A program made the translations under genes and the position numbers. Under the pieces are notes generated by a model. It had not been told where the DNA came from, did not search any database, and worked only from the letters and a program-made list of their open reading frames with translations. From Pseudovibrio japonicus (GTDB lineage: Bacteria; Pseudomonadota; Alphaproteobacteria; Rhizobiales; Stappiaceae): a DNA stretch of 64,000 nt. Below are positions 50,684 to 59,960 of this stretch, one piece after another (position 1 is the stretch's first letter; every line of letters starts with the position of its first letter). The stretch spans positions 62,001-126,000 of the forward strand of contig NZ_BMXE01000005.1 of NCBI RefSeq assembly GCF_014651595.1. Reading direction: 5' to 3'.

Positions 50684-50717
50684 CAAAACAGCCCCTGAAT
50701 TTGTCCTTAAGGGGCTA
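50684..50717 (-). terminator. Copper ATPase gene terminator
   Basis: Perfect 7-bp stem AGCCCCT / AGGGGCT with a 13-base loop, followed on the minus strand by GTTTT, 17 bp after the stop codon. Confidence 0.75.
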
Positions 50718-50733
50718 GAGTACTGATATCAAT

Positions 50734-52953
50734 TCATGTTTTCGGCTTCCAGCGCCGGAGCAGCATGGCGTTGGTGACGACGGAGACGGAGCTCATGGCC
50801 ATGGCGGCTCCAGCGATGACAGGGGAGAGTAAGCCCATGGCTGCCAGTGGGATGCCGATGATGTTGTAGATGAAGGCCCAGAACAGGTTTTGCCTGATTT
50901 TTCTGAGGGTTGCCTTGGAGATGTCGAGCGCGGCCGGGATCATCTTTGGCTCGGAACGCATGAGAGTAACACCTGCGGTTTCCAGCGCTACATCGGTGCC
51001 GGAGCCCATTGCGATGCCGAGATCTGCGGTTGCGAGAGCGGGGCCATCGTTGATGCCGTCGCCGACCATAGCTACTCTATAGCCTTGTTCTTTCAGCTTA
51101 TTTACAACTTCGTTCTTGCCTTCTGGCTGAACGCGGGCGAGGAACTCGTCGACGCCAACCTGATCGGCGATATTCTTGGCCGCCAGCTCGGTGTCGCCGG
51201 TGATCATCACCGTGCGAATCCCTTGTTTCTTAAGGGTTTCTATGGCTTCCCGCGCGGATTCTCTTGCTTGATCGACAAAGGCGAGAACCCCGATGGCGCG
51301 ATCTCCCAGAGTGACGGTTACAGCGGTTTTGCCAGCAGATTCGTAAGTCTTTAAAAGGCCATCACCTGTCATGGATGGGGTGATGTTGAGGTCGTTCATT
51401 AGTGCGGCGTTGCCGATGGCGACTTGCTGGCCGGTGAGCTCTGCGATGATGCCCTTTCCGGGGATAGCTTTGATAGCGCGGGGGCGTGTGAGCTTGAGGT
51501 TGCGCTCTTCGGCTGCGCGGATAAGTGGGCTGGCGAGGGGATGCTCGCTGCCGAGCTGAATGCTGGCGGCGATTGTGAGCAGGCGGTCGTCGTTGCGGTC
51601 AAATGCTTGCGCATCCGTCAGAACCGGCTTGCCGACGGTCAGCGTGCCGGTCTTGTCAAAGAGGATGGTATCGACCTTGTGGGCGCGTTCCAGCGCTTCG
51701 ATATCGCGGATAAGTATGCCAGCCTTGGCTGCGGCGCCAGTGCCTGCGACAAGTGCTGTGGGGGTAGCAAGTCCCAATGCGCATGGGCAGGCGATGACGA
51801 GGACAGCGACGGAGGCGCCGACGGCTGTAGTGATATCGCCGGAATACATCATCCAGCCAGCGAAGGTTGCCAGCGCGATCAGTACGATAATGGGAACAAA
51901 AATACCGGCGACTTTGTCGACTAATTTCTGCAGTGGAGCCTTGGAGGCCTGTGCGCCTTCGACAAGGCGGATAATCTGGGCCAGGCGTGTTGATTCGCCT
52001 AGCGCTGTGGTGCGGACAAAGATCGCGCCGGATCCGTTGATTGTTCCACCGGTTACCTGATCGCCTGTGTATTTGTGCACGGGAAGGCTCTCGCCGGTGA
52101 GCATTGATTCATCCAGCTCGCTTTCGCCGTCTTCAATCAAGCCATCGGTTGGAATGCGTTCACCGGGTTTGACAACAATGTAGTCGCCAAGACGCAGGTC
52201 CGAGATGCTGACGGGCACAATTTTGTCGCCGGAAATCTTGTTGGCTGTGGTCGGGCGCAGGGCAATCAAAGAGCGGACAGCTGCCGAGGTGGAGCGTTTG
52301 GCTTTAATCTCCAGATACTTACCCATCAGGATGAGCGTAAGAATGACGGCAGAGGCTTCGAAATAAAGGTCTGCTGTGTGGGCGTTGGCAGCGAAGAAGA
52401 CGTTGTAAACGCTGTATAGATACGCTGCGGAGGTGCCCAATGAAACGAGGACATCCATGTTGGCGGCGCCGTGGCGCAGTGCTGCAAATGCACCTTTGTA
52501 GAATCGGGCACCGACGAAAAGTTGAATTGGCGTTGCTAACGCAAACTGCAACAGTCCGGAAAGCTCAAATTGCACGCCAAAAGCCATCAAAACCATTGGA
52601 ATTACTAAAGGAATTGCCAGTAGCGTTGAAAATGCGAAAAGTTGAAAGGTTTTGCGTTCTTCTGCGTCGCTATGTGCCTCGCGCTCTTCAAAAGCCTTCT
52701 GCGCGGCCTCTGCTTCCTCCCGGCGTTCTTTCGCCTCAAAGCCAGCTGTGGTGACCACAGCAACGAGGTCATGCGTTGCGAGCTGAGGCGAGTGTTCCAC
52801 CTCTGCCGTTTCCAGTGCGAAGTTGACAGTCGCGCCGACCACACCTTCGGTTGCTTGCAGGGCCTTTTCCAAGCGAGATGCGCAACCTGCACATGTCATT
52901 CCGGTTATGTCGAGTTTGACGGTTTTGGCTGTGGCGGTTGCGTGTACGTTCAT
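50734..52953 (-). CDS. copA: Copper-translocating P1B-type ATPase
   Basis: A 739-residue inner-membrane copper exporter. One N-terminal heavy-metal domain has [10 protein letters not shown] with its CxxC at residues 21 and 24. The eight-helix membrane part holds the transport motif [13 protein letters not shown]. The cytoplasmic domains show TGESLPV (actuator), [11 protein letters not shown] with the phosphorylated Asp, [10 protein letters not shown] (HP motif) and [16 protein letters not shown]. It has no adjacent chaperone or CueR-type gene. An FNR-type box about 120 bp upstream raises the possibility of oxygen-linked control, as for copper ATPases that serve cytochrome oxidase assembly. 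Confidence 0.94.
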   Translation of the reverse strand: MNVHATATAKTVKLDITGMTCAGCASRLEKALQATEGVVGATVNFALETAEVEHSPQLATHDLVAVVTTAGFEAKERREEAEAAQKAFEEREAHSDAEERKTFQLFAFSTLLAIPLVIPMVLMAFGVQFELSGLLQFALATPIQLFVGARFYKGAFAALRHGAANMDVLVSLGTSAAYLYSVYNVFFAANAHTADLYFEASAVILTLILMGKYLEIKAKRSTSAAVRSLIALRPTTANKISGDKIVPVSISDLRLGDYIVVKPGERIPTDGLIEDGESELDESMLTGESLPVHKYTGDQVTGGTINGSGAIFVRTTALGESTRLAQIIRLVEGAQASKAPLQKLVDKVAGIFVPIIVLIALATFAGWMMYSGDITTAVGASVAVLVIACPCALGLATPTALVAGTGAAAKAGILIRDIEALERAHKVDTILFDKTGTLTVGKPVLTDAQAFDRNDDRLLTIAASIQLGSEHPLASPLIRAAEERNLKLTRPRAIKAIPGKGIIAELTGQQVAIGNAALMNDLNITPSMTGDGLLKTYESAGKTAVTVTLGDRAIGVLAFVDQARESAREAIETLKKQGIRTVMITGDTELAAKNIADQVGVDEFLARVQPEGKNEVVNKLKEQGYRVAMVGDGINDGPALATADLGIAMGSGTDVALETAGVTLMRSEPKMIPAALDISKATLRKIRQNLFWAFIYNIIGIPLAAMGLLSPVIAGAAMAMSSVSVVTNAMLLRRWKPKT

Positions 52954-53298
52954 CAGAGCTATCTTCGGTTGCCGAGTTTAGACCATCAGGACTTATTACC
53001 ATTGTTGATGGCGGGTCAAGAGGTTGTAGAGAGTGTAAATACGCAAGCTCCCTTATGTGATGTAGAGTTGCTGTGATCCTGATCAAAGCAGAGCTCAGGG
53101 CTTGTTCAATTTTACTGAGAACTTATGGGTTTTAACGGTGTTTGGCGTGTAAATGACCTTCCGTTGGCAGAAGAGACACTGTGGATAGTCACGCTATGGG
53201 AAACCGGCGACCATGCTCGCGAGTTACGTCAACAGGAGTGAGATTCCCTGAGCAATCGGGTTGGATGGATTTGGTTGGTTTTGACGCGTTTGACGGTT
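52954..53298. other. Gene-free region upstream of the copper ATPase
   Basis: A 345-bp region between the copA start and the 3' end of the LysR gene. Apart from the FNR-type box at 53073-53086 nothing convincing is seen; no copper-responsive palindrome of the CueR kind was found. Confidence 0.4.
53073..53086 (-). promoter_or_regulatory. FNR/Anr-type box upstream of copA
   Basis: On the minus strand TTGATCAGGATCAC matches the FNR consensus TTGAT-N4-ATCAA at nine of ten defined positions. It lies 120 bp before the copA start and in the right region for a class of oxygen-responsive promoter. Confidence 0.45.
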
Positions 53299-54201
53299 CT
53301 AGCTTATCAGCTGCTTGCCTGAGAGTGCGTCGGCCAGAAGGTCGAAGACGATGCGGATGCGTCTTGAGGTGTGCAGTTCGCGGTGGGTTGCGAGCCAGAA
53401 GGGGACGACGAACGGCTCGAAGCTTGGCAGGACTTGCTCCATTTCCGGAAACTGTTCTGCGATCTCTTTGATCATCACGATGATGCCGAAGTCGTTTCTT
53501 GCCATCTCCCATCCGACCAATCCGCTTGCAGTTGCCAGCTTGAAGTTGCGTTCTTGCAAGGGGAGGCCGGTCTCAGTGAAGTGCTGAAGGAATCGGTCTG
53601 GTCTGTCGAAGGCGATAAATTCGTGGCTGGACAGGCCTTCGGCAGATTGCGGGCGGCCTTTGCGGTCCAGATACGCCTTGCTGGCGTAGAAGTGGGCTGC
53701 CGTTTCTCTGACAAGTCTTGCAGTGAGGTCAGGTTGCTCGGGGCGCACATGACGGATGGCGATGTCTGCTTCGCGGAGTTGCAAATCACTGACAGCATTG
53801 GTTGCGACGATCTCCACGTTGATTCCCGGTGCGCTCTCTCGAAGGCGCTTCAGAATTGGGGGGAGCAGGTAAGCGGAGGCGGTGTCGCTGGCGCTGATGC
53901 AGACGGTACCGTCGATCTCCTGTGATTGGCCCGAGGCTGCCAGCGAGATACGGTTGGCGGCTTCTCCCATGGACTTCACGTGGTCCAGCAGCTCAAGGCC
54001 TGCCGGTGTGAGGGAGAGGGAGCGGCCAATGCGCTCGAACAGGGTGACACCTAACGCTTCTTCCAGAGCGGAGACCTGCCTGCCCAATGTTGGCTGGGTG
54101 AGGCCAAGAGCGCGGGCGGCAGCCGACAGCGAGCCTTCCTCTGCGGTGACGAGGAAGGCGCGGGCCTGATTCCAGTCAAAAGAGACGCTTTGCCAGTTCA
54201 T
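53299..54201 (-). CDS. LysR family transcriptional regulator
   Basis: A 300-residue LysR-type regulator. The N-terminal winged helix is FDWNQARAFLVTAEEGSLSAAARALGLTQPTLGRQVSALEEALGVTLFER (about residues 8-57), followed by the periplasmic-binding-protein-like effector domain (SASDTASAYLLPPIL and onward). The ATG at 54201 was chosen since the fold begins there; the upstream ATG at 54264 adds 21 unrelated residues. It is divergent from a SAM methyltransferase gene across 85 bp and may regulate it. Confidence 0.92.
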   Translation of the reverse strand: MNWQSVSFDWNQARAFLVTAEEGSLSAAARALGLTQPTLGRQVSALEEALGVTLFERIGRSLSLTPAGLELLDHVKSMGEAANRISLAASGQSQEIDGTVCISASDTASAYLLPPILKRLRESAPGINVEIVATNAVSDLQLREADIAIRHVRPEQPDLTARLVRETAAHFYASKAYLDRKGRPQSAEGLSSHEFIAFDRPDRFLQHFTETGLPLQERNFKLATASGLVGWEMARNDFGIIVMIKEIAEQFPEMEQVLPSFEPFVVPFWLATHRELHTSRRIRIVFDLLADALSGKQLIS

Positions 54202-54286
54202 GCATATTTGTATATCGCAACTGCGAATTTTGGCAATTTGTTTTGAGAATATGCATGGATACACTGCAGGAAATGGAGGGATTTCG

Positions 54287-54910
54287 ATGCAGGATTCAGC
54301 AGGTTTTTGGGATAGGCAAGCGCCGGGTTATGTCGCCCGACCAATGAAAGACGTTGCCTCCTATGAAAAGGCTATGGACCGAGTGCGCTCTTATCTTGCA
54401 CCGGAGCAAGAGGTGCTGGAGCTGGGCTGCGGCAGTGGGATGACTGCGATGCTGTTGTCCAGTCACGTCAAGCACGTCACCGCCAGTGACATTTCTGGAA
54501 AGATGATTGAGTTGGGCCGTGAGAAAGCGCAGGCGGATGGGATCGAGAATGTGAGTTTTGTGCATGCGCCAGCAGGTAGCTTAGCATTTGAAGGGCACAC
54601 CTATGATGTGGTGATGGCGTTTAACGTGATCCATCTGATTAAAGGCTCTGCCACAGCGCTTAATCAGGTGCACAGAGTATTGAAGCCGGGCGGGCTGTTT
54701 ATTTCCAAAACGCCATGTGTCGGGGATTCTGCGTTTTATTGGCGTTGGCTGATCAATGTGATGCGGGTTGTCGGGTATGCGCCTTATGTGACCTACTTCA
54801 AGCAGGTCGAGTTGGGTCGGCAGATTGAGAATTCGGGTTTCAAGATTGTTGAGACCGGCAACTATCCCGCTTCTCCAATGGGCCGCTTTATTGTGGCGCG
54901 TAAGATATAG
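54287..54910 (+). CDS. Class I SAM-dependent methyltransferase
   Basis: A 207-residue methyltransferase of the Methyltransf_11/25 type. It starts AGFWDRQAPGYVARPM, has the SAM motif VLELGCGSGMTAMLL (about residues 45-59), VTASDISGKMIELGREKA and the post-motif HRVLKPGGLFISKTP. The substrate is unknown, although the pattern resembles small-molecule methyltransferases. ATG 54287 follows a good GGAGGG site; the frame is open further upstream from 54200, but that region overlaps the LysR gene start. Probably controlled by the divergent LysR protein. Confidence 0.9.
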   Translation: MQDSAGFWDRQAPGYVARPMKDVASYEKAMDRVRSYLAPEQEVLELGCGSGMTAMLLSSHVKHVTASDISGKMIELGREKAQADGIENVSFVHAPAGSLAFEGHTYDVVMAFNVIHLIKGSATALNQVHRVLKPGGLFISKTPCVGDSAFYWRWLINVMRVVGYAPYVTYFKQVELGRQIENSGFKIVETGNYPASPMGRFIVARKI

Positions 54911-54989
54911 GCAATGTGACAAGTCGCAGTGGGAGCGAAAGGCTCTGTAAGGGTGCCTCTGCTGATAATGCCTGAAGGAGCTGAGTGGA

Positions 54990-55355
54990 TTACCCCGTTA
55001 CAGGTGTAGGGACCTGCGGGGCGTGATGCAGGTAACGCCCGAAGATTGTGTTGCAATCTTCAAAGTACTTTTCGGTGAAGAGAATGTGAGTGTGCCAGAC
55101 GATTCCCACGGCTTTGGAGGGTCTGGTGCGTGCGTCGCGGGCCCGCTCTTTGTGAAAGTCGATCTCAAGTTTGAGGGTGTCAGTAAGAAACTCCCGGTAG
55201 TCCTTTAGTGCCTTCCGGGCGTCTTTTTGCGACCACTCATAACCGCCAGTTTTAACGGGAGCCGTGAGCTGGTTTAAAACGCACTCCAGATCAAGGGCTG
55301 CGATTTTCTCGCGACCCTCTTCATATCTGGAGTGTTTTGTTGAATACCAGTCCAT
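54990..55355 (-). CDS. Glycine-rich-domain-protein-like (GRDP-like) small protein
   Basis: A 121-residue protein. The C-terminal half, with WHTHILFTEKYFEDCNTIFG and YLHHAP (about residues 86-113), matches the W-H-x-H...Y..DC...FG..L.H.P pattern of the PF07173/DUF1399 family seen in plant GRDP proteins and scattered bacteria. The N-terminal half is charged and helical. No catalytic function is known for this family. It is flanked by a methyltransferase gene (convergent) and a secreted-protein gene, which give no hint of role. Confidence 0.7.
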   Translation of the reverse strand: MDWYSTKHSRYEEGREKIAALDLECVLNQLTAPVKTGGYEWSQKDARKALKDYREFLTDTLKLEIDFHKERARDARTRPSKAVGIVWHTHILFTEKYFEDCNTIFGRYLHHAPQVPTPVTG

Positions 55356-55433
55356 GTCTTCGGCTCCCGTTGCCAGAAGTTAAGCTTCAGCTCTGATGAG
55401 AGACCTGAAGCTTTGTCTTCCTTGTTTGATCTA

Positions 55434-55916
55434 TTATGACGCGGAACCGTCAACCTCAACTGAGATGCGGCCACGGCATGTGCCATCGGAGAAAACGCCT
55501 GTTACAGGGCTTTCGCCGCTCAAACCGGAAGCAAACATCTGCACTTCAACAGCATCGCCGTTGTCACTGTCCGGGAAGACGATCGCGTAGGTGTTGCTGA
55601 GAGTGTAAATCCCTGCGCCAACTGTCCCGTCTGTTTCAGTGATCACAATATCGTTGTCCTGATCGGACTGTGCTTGACTTTGGTCCTGATCAGACTGGCC
55701 CGCCTGGGGTGCGGTGTAGCTATTTGAATAGCGGGTCGCACATGTACCATCATCTGCAGATCCATCCGCCATAGACAGGTCGGAGAACGAGATAGTTGCT
55801 GGACCGCCAGCAGGGGGTGTTGCATCAGCATTTGAATCTTGGGCGTTGGCAAATGCTGGGTAAGCGACGAGGGCCAGGATGCCCAGGCCTGCGATGGTAG
55901 CAGTTGTTCTTTTCAT
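55434..55916 (-). CDS. Small secreted protein, 160 aa, unknown function
   Basis: A signal peptide (residues 1-25, ending AFANAQ) is followed by an acidic mature protein with a Gln/Asp/Ser-rich stretch (GQSDQDQSQAQSDQDND) and two cysteines, one near residue 59 and one near the C-terminus, which could pair. It has no membrane segment after the signal and no recognised domain. The C-terminal half appears beta-rich. It is monocistronic and likely periplasmic or extracellular. Confidence 0.7.
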   Translation of the reverse strand: MKRTTATIAGLGILALVAYPAFANAQDSNADATPPAGGPATISFSDLSMADGSADDGTCATRYSNSYTAPQAGQSDQDQSQAQSDQDNDIVITETDGTVGAGIYTLSNTYAIVFPDSDNGDAVEVQMFASGLSGESPVTGVFSDGTCRGRISVEVDGSAS

Positions 55917-56133
55917 GTTTTCAGCCTGCTTTGATCAAAATGGGTTGGCATTTATTTGGTATTTTATCCTTGCGGATGCGCAGAGCTTAAGGATGGTAGC
56001 CTTAATGAAAACAGTACTGGCGCGGTGGATGTGCATCCTAGGGTAATGCAAGCTGAAGTAGTTGTTTGGCAGTTTAAGCACTATTGAAACAAAGTGTTTC
56101 CTAAAGCGTTTCGTTCTACGCTCGTGTGCTGCG

Positions 56134-56160
56134 AAAAAAAGGGCCCGCTGGGGCCCTTTG
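56134..56160 (-). terminator. Terminator of the peptide ABC operon
   Basis: Stem AAAGGGCCC / GGGCCCTTT with a GCTG loop, followed on the minus strand by T residues. It lies 25 bp past the ATPase stop. Confidence 0.88.
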
Positions 56161-56184
56161 TGATTTTCAGATCTTCATCCAATG

Positions 56185-57912
56185 CTAGGCCAGCTCTTCT
56201 TCGAGATTGCTGCGCGACAGGCCTTCCATGCTTGGCATCAGGGAGAGAAGCTCCTTGGTGTAGGCATGTTTTGGGGTGTCGAAGAGTTCTTCCGTTTCAG
56301 AGACTTCCAGAAGCTGGCCGTGGCGCATGACACCGATGCGGTTACACATCTGCCGAATGACCGCGAGGTCGTGGCTGATAAACAGCATGGTCAGGCCAAG
56401 TTCGTCCTGAAGGTCCTTCAGCAGGTTCAGGATCTGAGCCTGAATGGACACGTCCAGTGCGGAGGTTGGCTCATCACAGACGAGGAAGCGTGGACGAGTC
56501 GCCAGTGCGCGGGCAATGGAGATACGCTGACGCTGACCGCCGGAAAACTCGTGCGGGAACTTGGCAGCCGCAGCAACGCCAAGGCCGACGTGCTCCAGAA
56601 GGTCGTCGACGATCTGATTTACTTCGCTGTTGGTGCTTGCCAGTTTGTGGAACTTGATTGGCTCAGCCACAATGTCACGCACACGCATGCGGGAATTGAG
56701 GGACGAGAACGGGTCCTGAAAAATCATCTGCATCTGACGACGCATTGCCAGAACCTGCTTCTTGTCCTTCAGGCTGGTTAGTTCTTGCCCCGCGAAGTGG
56801 GCGGTGCCGCCTGCCGGGTGGTAAAGACCAGTGATGACGCGGGCGACGGTTGATTTGCCTGAACCACTTTCCCCCACGAGGCCGAAGGTTTCGCCAGCGT
56901 AGATGTCGAACCCGACCTTATCCAGTGCTGTGAAGTACTCTCTGTTCTTTGGGAACCACGAGTCCTTGGTGAGGAACTTCATGGTGATGTCTTTGACAGA
57001 GAGCAGTGGGCCGTCGACTGGCTTGTAGTCGCGGGCTTTGCCCAGCCAGTGGGTGGAGATGTCGATCTGCTTGAATGGCTTTGCAGAGCCTTCAATGTAG
57101 TCCACCTGTGGGAAGCGATGGACTTTTACGTCCGGACGCGGAACGGCTGCGATAAGGCTTTGAGTATATGGGTGCTTTGGAGCGCCCAGAACCTGTCTGG
57201 ATTCGCCGTACTCCACCAGATCACCACGGTACATAACAGCAACGTGGTCGGTGAGGTCTGCGATCACGCCCATGTCGTGGGTGATGACGACCATCGCCAC
57301 GTTCTTCTCTTCACACAGACGCTTCATCAGCTTCAGAATTTGCGCCTGAATGGAAACGTCCAGAGCGGTTGTTGGTTCATCGGCGATGACAACTTCCGGG
57401 TCTGCGCAGAGGGCGAGGGCGATCACGACTCGCTGACGCATACCGCCAGAGAACTGGTGCGGATACTGTGAGATGCGCTCTTCAGGGTTTGGAATGCCGA
57501 CCTGGTTCAGCAGGTCCACCGCGCGGGCCCGTGCTTCTTCCTTGGAAAGCGGCAAGTGCAGGCGGATGGTTTCGATCAGCTGGAACTCGATGGTCTGGAG
57601 CGGGTCCAGTGAGGTCAGCGGGTCCTGAAAGATCATGCCGATGCGCTTGCCGCGCAGCTTGCGCATGCTTTCCGGATCAAGATTGTCGATGCGCTGGCCG
57701 TCGAGGTGGATTTCACCTTCCGCAATACGGCCCGGATGCTCCAGCAGGCCGATGGTGGCGTTGCCGACGGTGGATTTACCTGCGCCACTCTCACCCACAA
57801 CGCCGAGGATCTTTCCAGCGTCTACAGAGAGATTGACATTGCGGGACGCCGTGAAGACGTCTTTGCGGCTCGGGAACTGAACAGTGAGGCCGCGGATATC
57901 TAAGATGCTCAT
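56185..57912 (-). CDS. Dipeptide/oligopeptide ABC transporter, fused ATP-binding protein
   Basis: A 575-residue protein with two complete ABC domains in one chain, equal to a DppD-DppF fusion (GsiA-like). Domain 1 (about 1-250) has GESGAGKST, FSGGMRQRV and VVIADEPTTALD; domain 2 (about 300-560) has GESGSGKST, FSGGQRQRI and FLVCDEPTSALD. Each half carries the oligopeptide-type C-terminal extension (PHPYTQ and KHAYTKELLS). It is last in the operon, 12 bp after the DppC-type permease gene. Confidence 0.93.
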   Translation of the reverse strand: MSILDIRGLTVQFPSRKDVFTASRNVNLSVDAGKILGVVGESGAGKSTVGNATIGLLEHPGRIAEGEIHLDGQRIDNLDPESMRKLRGKRIGMIFQDPLTSLDPLQTIEFQLIETIRLHLPLSKEEARARAVDLLNQVGIPNPEERISQYPHQFSGGMRQRVVIALALCADPEVVIADEPTTALDVSIQAQILKLMKRLCEEKNVAMVVITHDMGVIADLTDHVAVMYRGDLVEYGESRQVLGAPKHPYTQSLIAAVPRPDVKVHRFPQVDYIEGSAKPFKQIDISTHWLGKARDYKPVDGPLLSVKDITMKFLTKDSWFPKNREYFTALDKVGFDIYAGETFGLVGESGSGKSTVARVITGLYHPAGGTAHFAGQELTSLKDKKQVLAMRRQMQMIFQDPFSSLNSRMRVRDIVAEPIKFHKLASTNSEVNQIVDDLLEHVGLGVAAAAKFPHEFSGGQRQRISIARALATRPRFLVCDEPTSALDVSIQAQILNLLKDLQDELGLTMLFISHDLAVIRQMCNRIGVMRHGQLLEVSETEELFDTPKHAYTKELLSLMPSMEGLSRSNLEEELA

Positions 57913-57924
57913 GGTCTGGCCTCC

Positions 57925-58887
57925 CTAGCGCAGTTTCGGATTGAGTGCGTCGCGGAGCCAGTCGCCCAGCAGGTTCACTGCCAGAACGAGGATCGCAAGA
58001 GCCAGACCTGGGAAGATCGCAATCCACCACTCGCCTGAGAACAGGAAGTCGTTACCGATGCGGATCAGCGTGCCCAGAGATGGCTGTGTTGATGGAACAC
58101 CAACACCGAGGAAGGACAGAGTAGCTTCTGTAATGATCGCCAGAGCAAGGTTAATGGTTGCAATAACCAGAACCGGGCCAAGTACGTTTGGCAGAACGTG
58201 GCGGATCATGATGATCCATGCGGGAATGCCGATGACGCGGGCGGCCTGAACGTATTCCTTGTTCTTCTCGACCAGCGTGGAGCCACGAACCGTACGTGCA
58301 TACTGCACCCAGAAGGACAGGCCGATGGAGAAGGTGAGGATCCAGATCGCCCAGGTTTCGCGGTCGATGTTGCCAAAAATACCGCTGGCGATGCCATCGA
58401 TAAGCAGAGCGAGCAGGATGGCCGGGAAGGTGAGCTGAACCTCTGCAATACGCATGATGATTGCATCTGTTCGACCGCCTACGTAACCGGAGATCAGGCC
58501 CAGAGAGATGCCGAGCACTGCTGCGAAGGCGACGGACAAGAAGCCCACCGCCAGCGAAATACGCATGCCGTACAGGATGCCGGAGAGCAGGTCACGGCCC
58601 TGATCGTCGGTTCCCAGCAGGTAGCGCGGGTCAGACCATTCCATGCCGATTGGCGGGATACGTGCGTCCAGAATGCTGATCTGTGCCAGATCGAACGGAT
58701 TGAACGGTGCTACGAGCGGTGCGAACAGTGCAGCCAGCATCAGTCCCAGTGTTGTGATTGCAGCCAGAACTGTAATCTTGGAGCTGAGGAAGCTGTGCAG
58801 CAGATCGCTGTCCAGGAAGCGGGCCAGCGCGGAGCGGGAGGCTGCTGAAACCTCGCTTCCGGAAACGGTTGGTGTGTTATCTGTCAT
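57925..58887 (-). CDS. Dipeptide/oligopeptide ABC transporter permease (DppC type)
   Basis: A 320-residue inner-membrane permease. It has the OppC N-terminal segment, then LLGTDDQGRDLLSGILYGMRISLAVG (about 92-117), a DppC hallmark, about six membrane helices and the EAA-type loop YVQAARVIGIPAWIIMIRHVLPNV near 215-238. It pairs with the DppB-type permease encoded 20 bp upstream. Confidence 0.93.
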   Translation of the reverse strand: MTDNTPTVSGSEVSAASRSALARFLDSDLLHSFLSSKITVLAAITTLGLMLAALFAPLVAPFNPFDLAQISILDARIPPIGMEWSDPRYLLGTDDQGRDLLSGILYGMRISLAVGFLSVAFAAVLGISLGLISGYVGGRTDAIIMRIAEVQLTFPAILLALLIDGIASGIFGNIDRETWAIWILTFSIGLSFWVQYARTVRGSTLVEKNKEYVQAARVIGIPAWIIMIRHVLPNVLGPVLVIATINLALAIITEATLSFLGVGVPSTQPSLGTLIRIGNDFLFSGEWWIAIFPGLALAILVLAVNLLGDWLRDALNPKLR

Positions 58888-58907
58888 GATTGTTGTCCTA
58901 CCGTTTC

Positions 58908-59888
58908 TTATGCGCGGCCGCGTTCGGTGCGCAGGCGTGGATCAATCACAACGTAGAGAAGATCTACGATGAGGTTGATAACAACGAAGATGAATGCGGT
59001 GAGCAGCAGGTATGCTGCCATGATTGGAATATCCACGTTCTGAACGGCTTGCAGGAAGAGGATACCCATACCCGGCCACTGGAATACGGTCTCAGTGATG
59101 ATCGCGAAGGCGATGATGGAGCCGAGCTGCAGGCCGGTGATGGTGATCACAGGCACCATGGTGTTTTTGAGCGCGTGGACGTAGTAGACGGACCGGTTCG
59201 GCAGGCCGCGGGCGCGGGCGAACTTGATGTGGTCGGTACGCATAACTTCCAGCATTTCAGCGCGGATCAGGCGCATGATGAGGGTCATCTGGTACAGGCC
59301 AAGTGTGATCGCTGGCAGGATGATGGCCTTGAGACCGCTGGCGGTCAGGAAGCCGGTATCCCAGAACGGAGCGATCTGAACAACTTCACCGCGACCAAAG
59401 CTTGGTAGCCACTGTAAGGTGACCGAAAACAGGAAGATAAACAGGATGCCGATAAAGAATGTTGGCAGGGAGATACCTACGAGAGATACCGAGAGGAATA
59501 CTTTCGAGAGCCATGAATCCCGGTTCAGGCCGGTGTAAACGCCCATCGGAATGCCGAGCAGCAGTGCGAAGATCGCGGAGGCAAAGGAAAGTTCCAGAGT
59601 TGCAGGCAGACGGCGACCGATCAGGTCTGCTACAGGCTGCTTGAACTGGTAGGAGTTGCCGAAGTCAAATTGGACGGCACCCCAGATATAACGAAAGAAT
59701 TGAGTGAGAACGGGGTCATTCAGGCCGAGGCGTTGGCGCAGGGCTTCACGCTGTTCCGGGGTGGTCTCAACGCCAACCATCTGGTTGACAGGGTCTCCAA
59801 CAAAGCGGAAGAGCAAGAAAGAGATTAAGGCTACGACAAACATGACCACGAGGGCCATGGCGATACGCCGAGAAATAAAGCCAAACAT
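58908..59888 (-). CDS. Dipeptide/oligopeptide ABC transporter permease (DppB type)
   Basis: A 326-residue permease with six membrane segments. It starts MFGFISRRIAMALVVMFVVALISFLLFRFVGDPV, the DppB/OppB N-terminus, and has the EAA-type loop HIKFARARGLPNRSVYYVHALKN near 215-237. The start at 59888 was chosen because the conserved N-terminus begins there; an in-frame ATG at 59924 adds 12 residues. Separated from the binding-protein gene by a hairpin. Confidence 0.93.
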   Translation of the reverse strand: MFGFISRRIAMALVVMFVVALISFLLFRFVGDPVNQMVGVETTPEQREALRQRLGLNDPVLTQFFRYIWGAVQFDFGNSYQFKQPVADLIGRRLPATLELSFASAIFALLLGIPMGVYTGLNRDSWLSKVFLSVSLVGISLPTFFIGILFIFLFSVTLQWLPSFGRGEVVQIAPFWDTGFLTASGLKAIILPAITLGLYQMTLIMRLIRAEMLEVMRTDHIKFARARGLPNRSVYYVHALKNTMVPVITITGLQLGSIIAFAIITETVFQWPGMGILFLQAVQNVDIPIMAAYLLLTAFIFVVINLIVDLLYVVIDPRLRTERGRA

Positions 59889-59913
59889 TTTTTTAATTGT
59901 TCCTGAATAAGGG

Positions 59914-59940
59914 AAGCCCGGCACCCGTGGCGCCGAGCTT
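59914..59940 (-). other. Hairpin between binding-protein and permease genes
   Basis: On the minus strand AAGCTCGGC pairs with GCCGGGCTT (one G-U pair). Such intercistronic hairpins often protect the mRNA of the abundant binding protein and limit read-through to the permeases. Confidence 0.6.
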
Positions 59941-59960
59941 TTCTCTATGTGCTTACAGGC

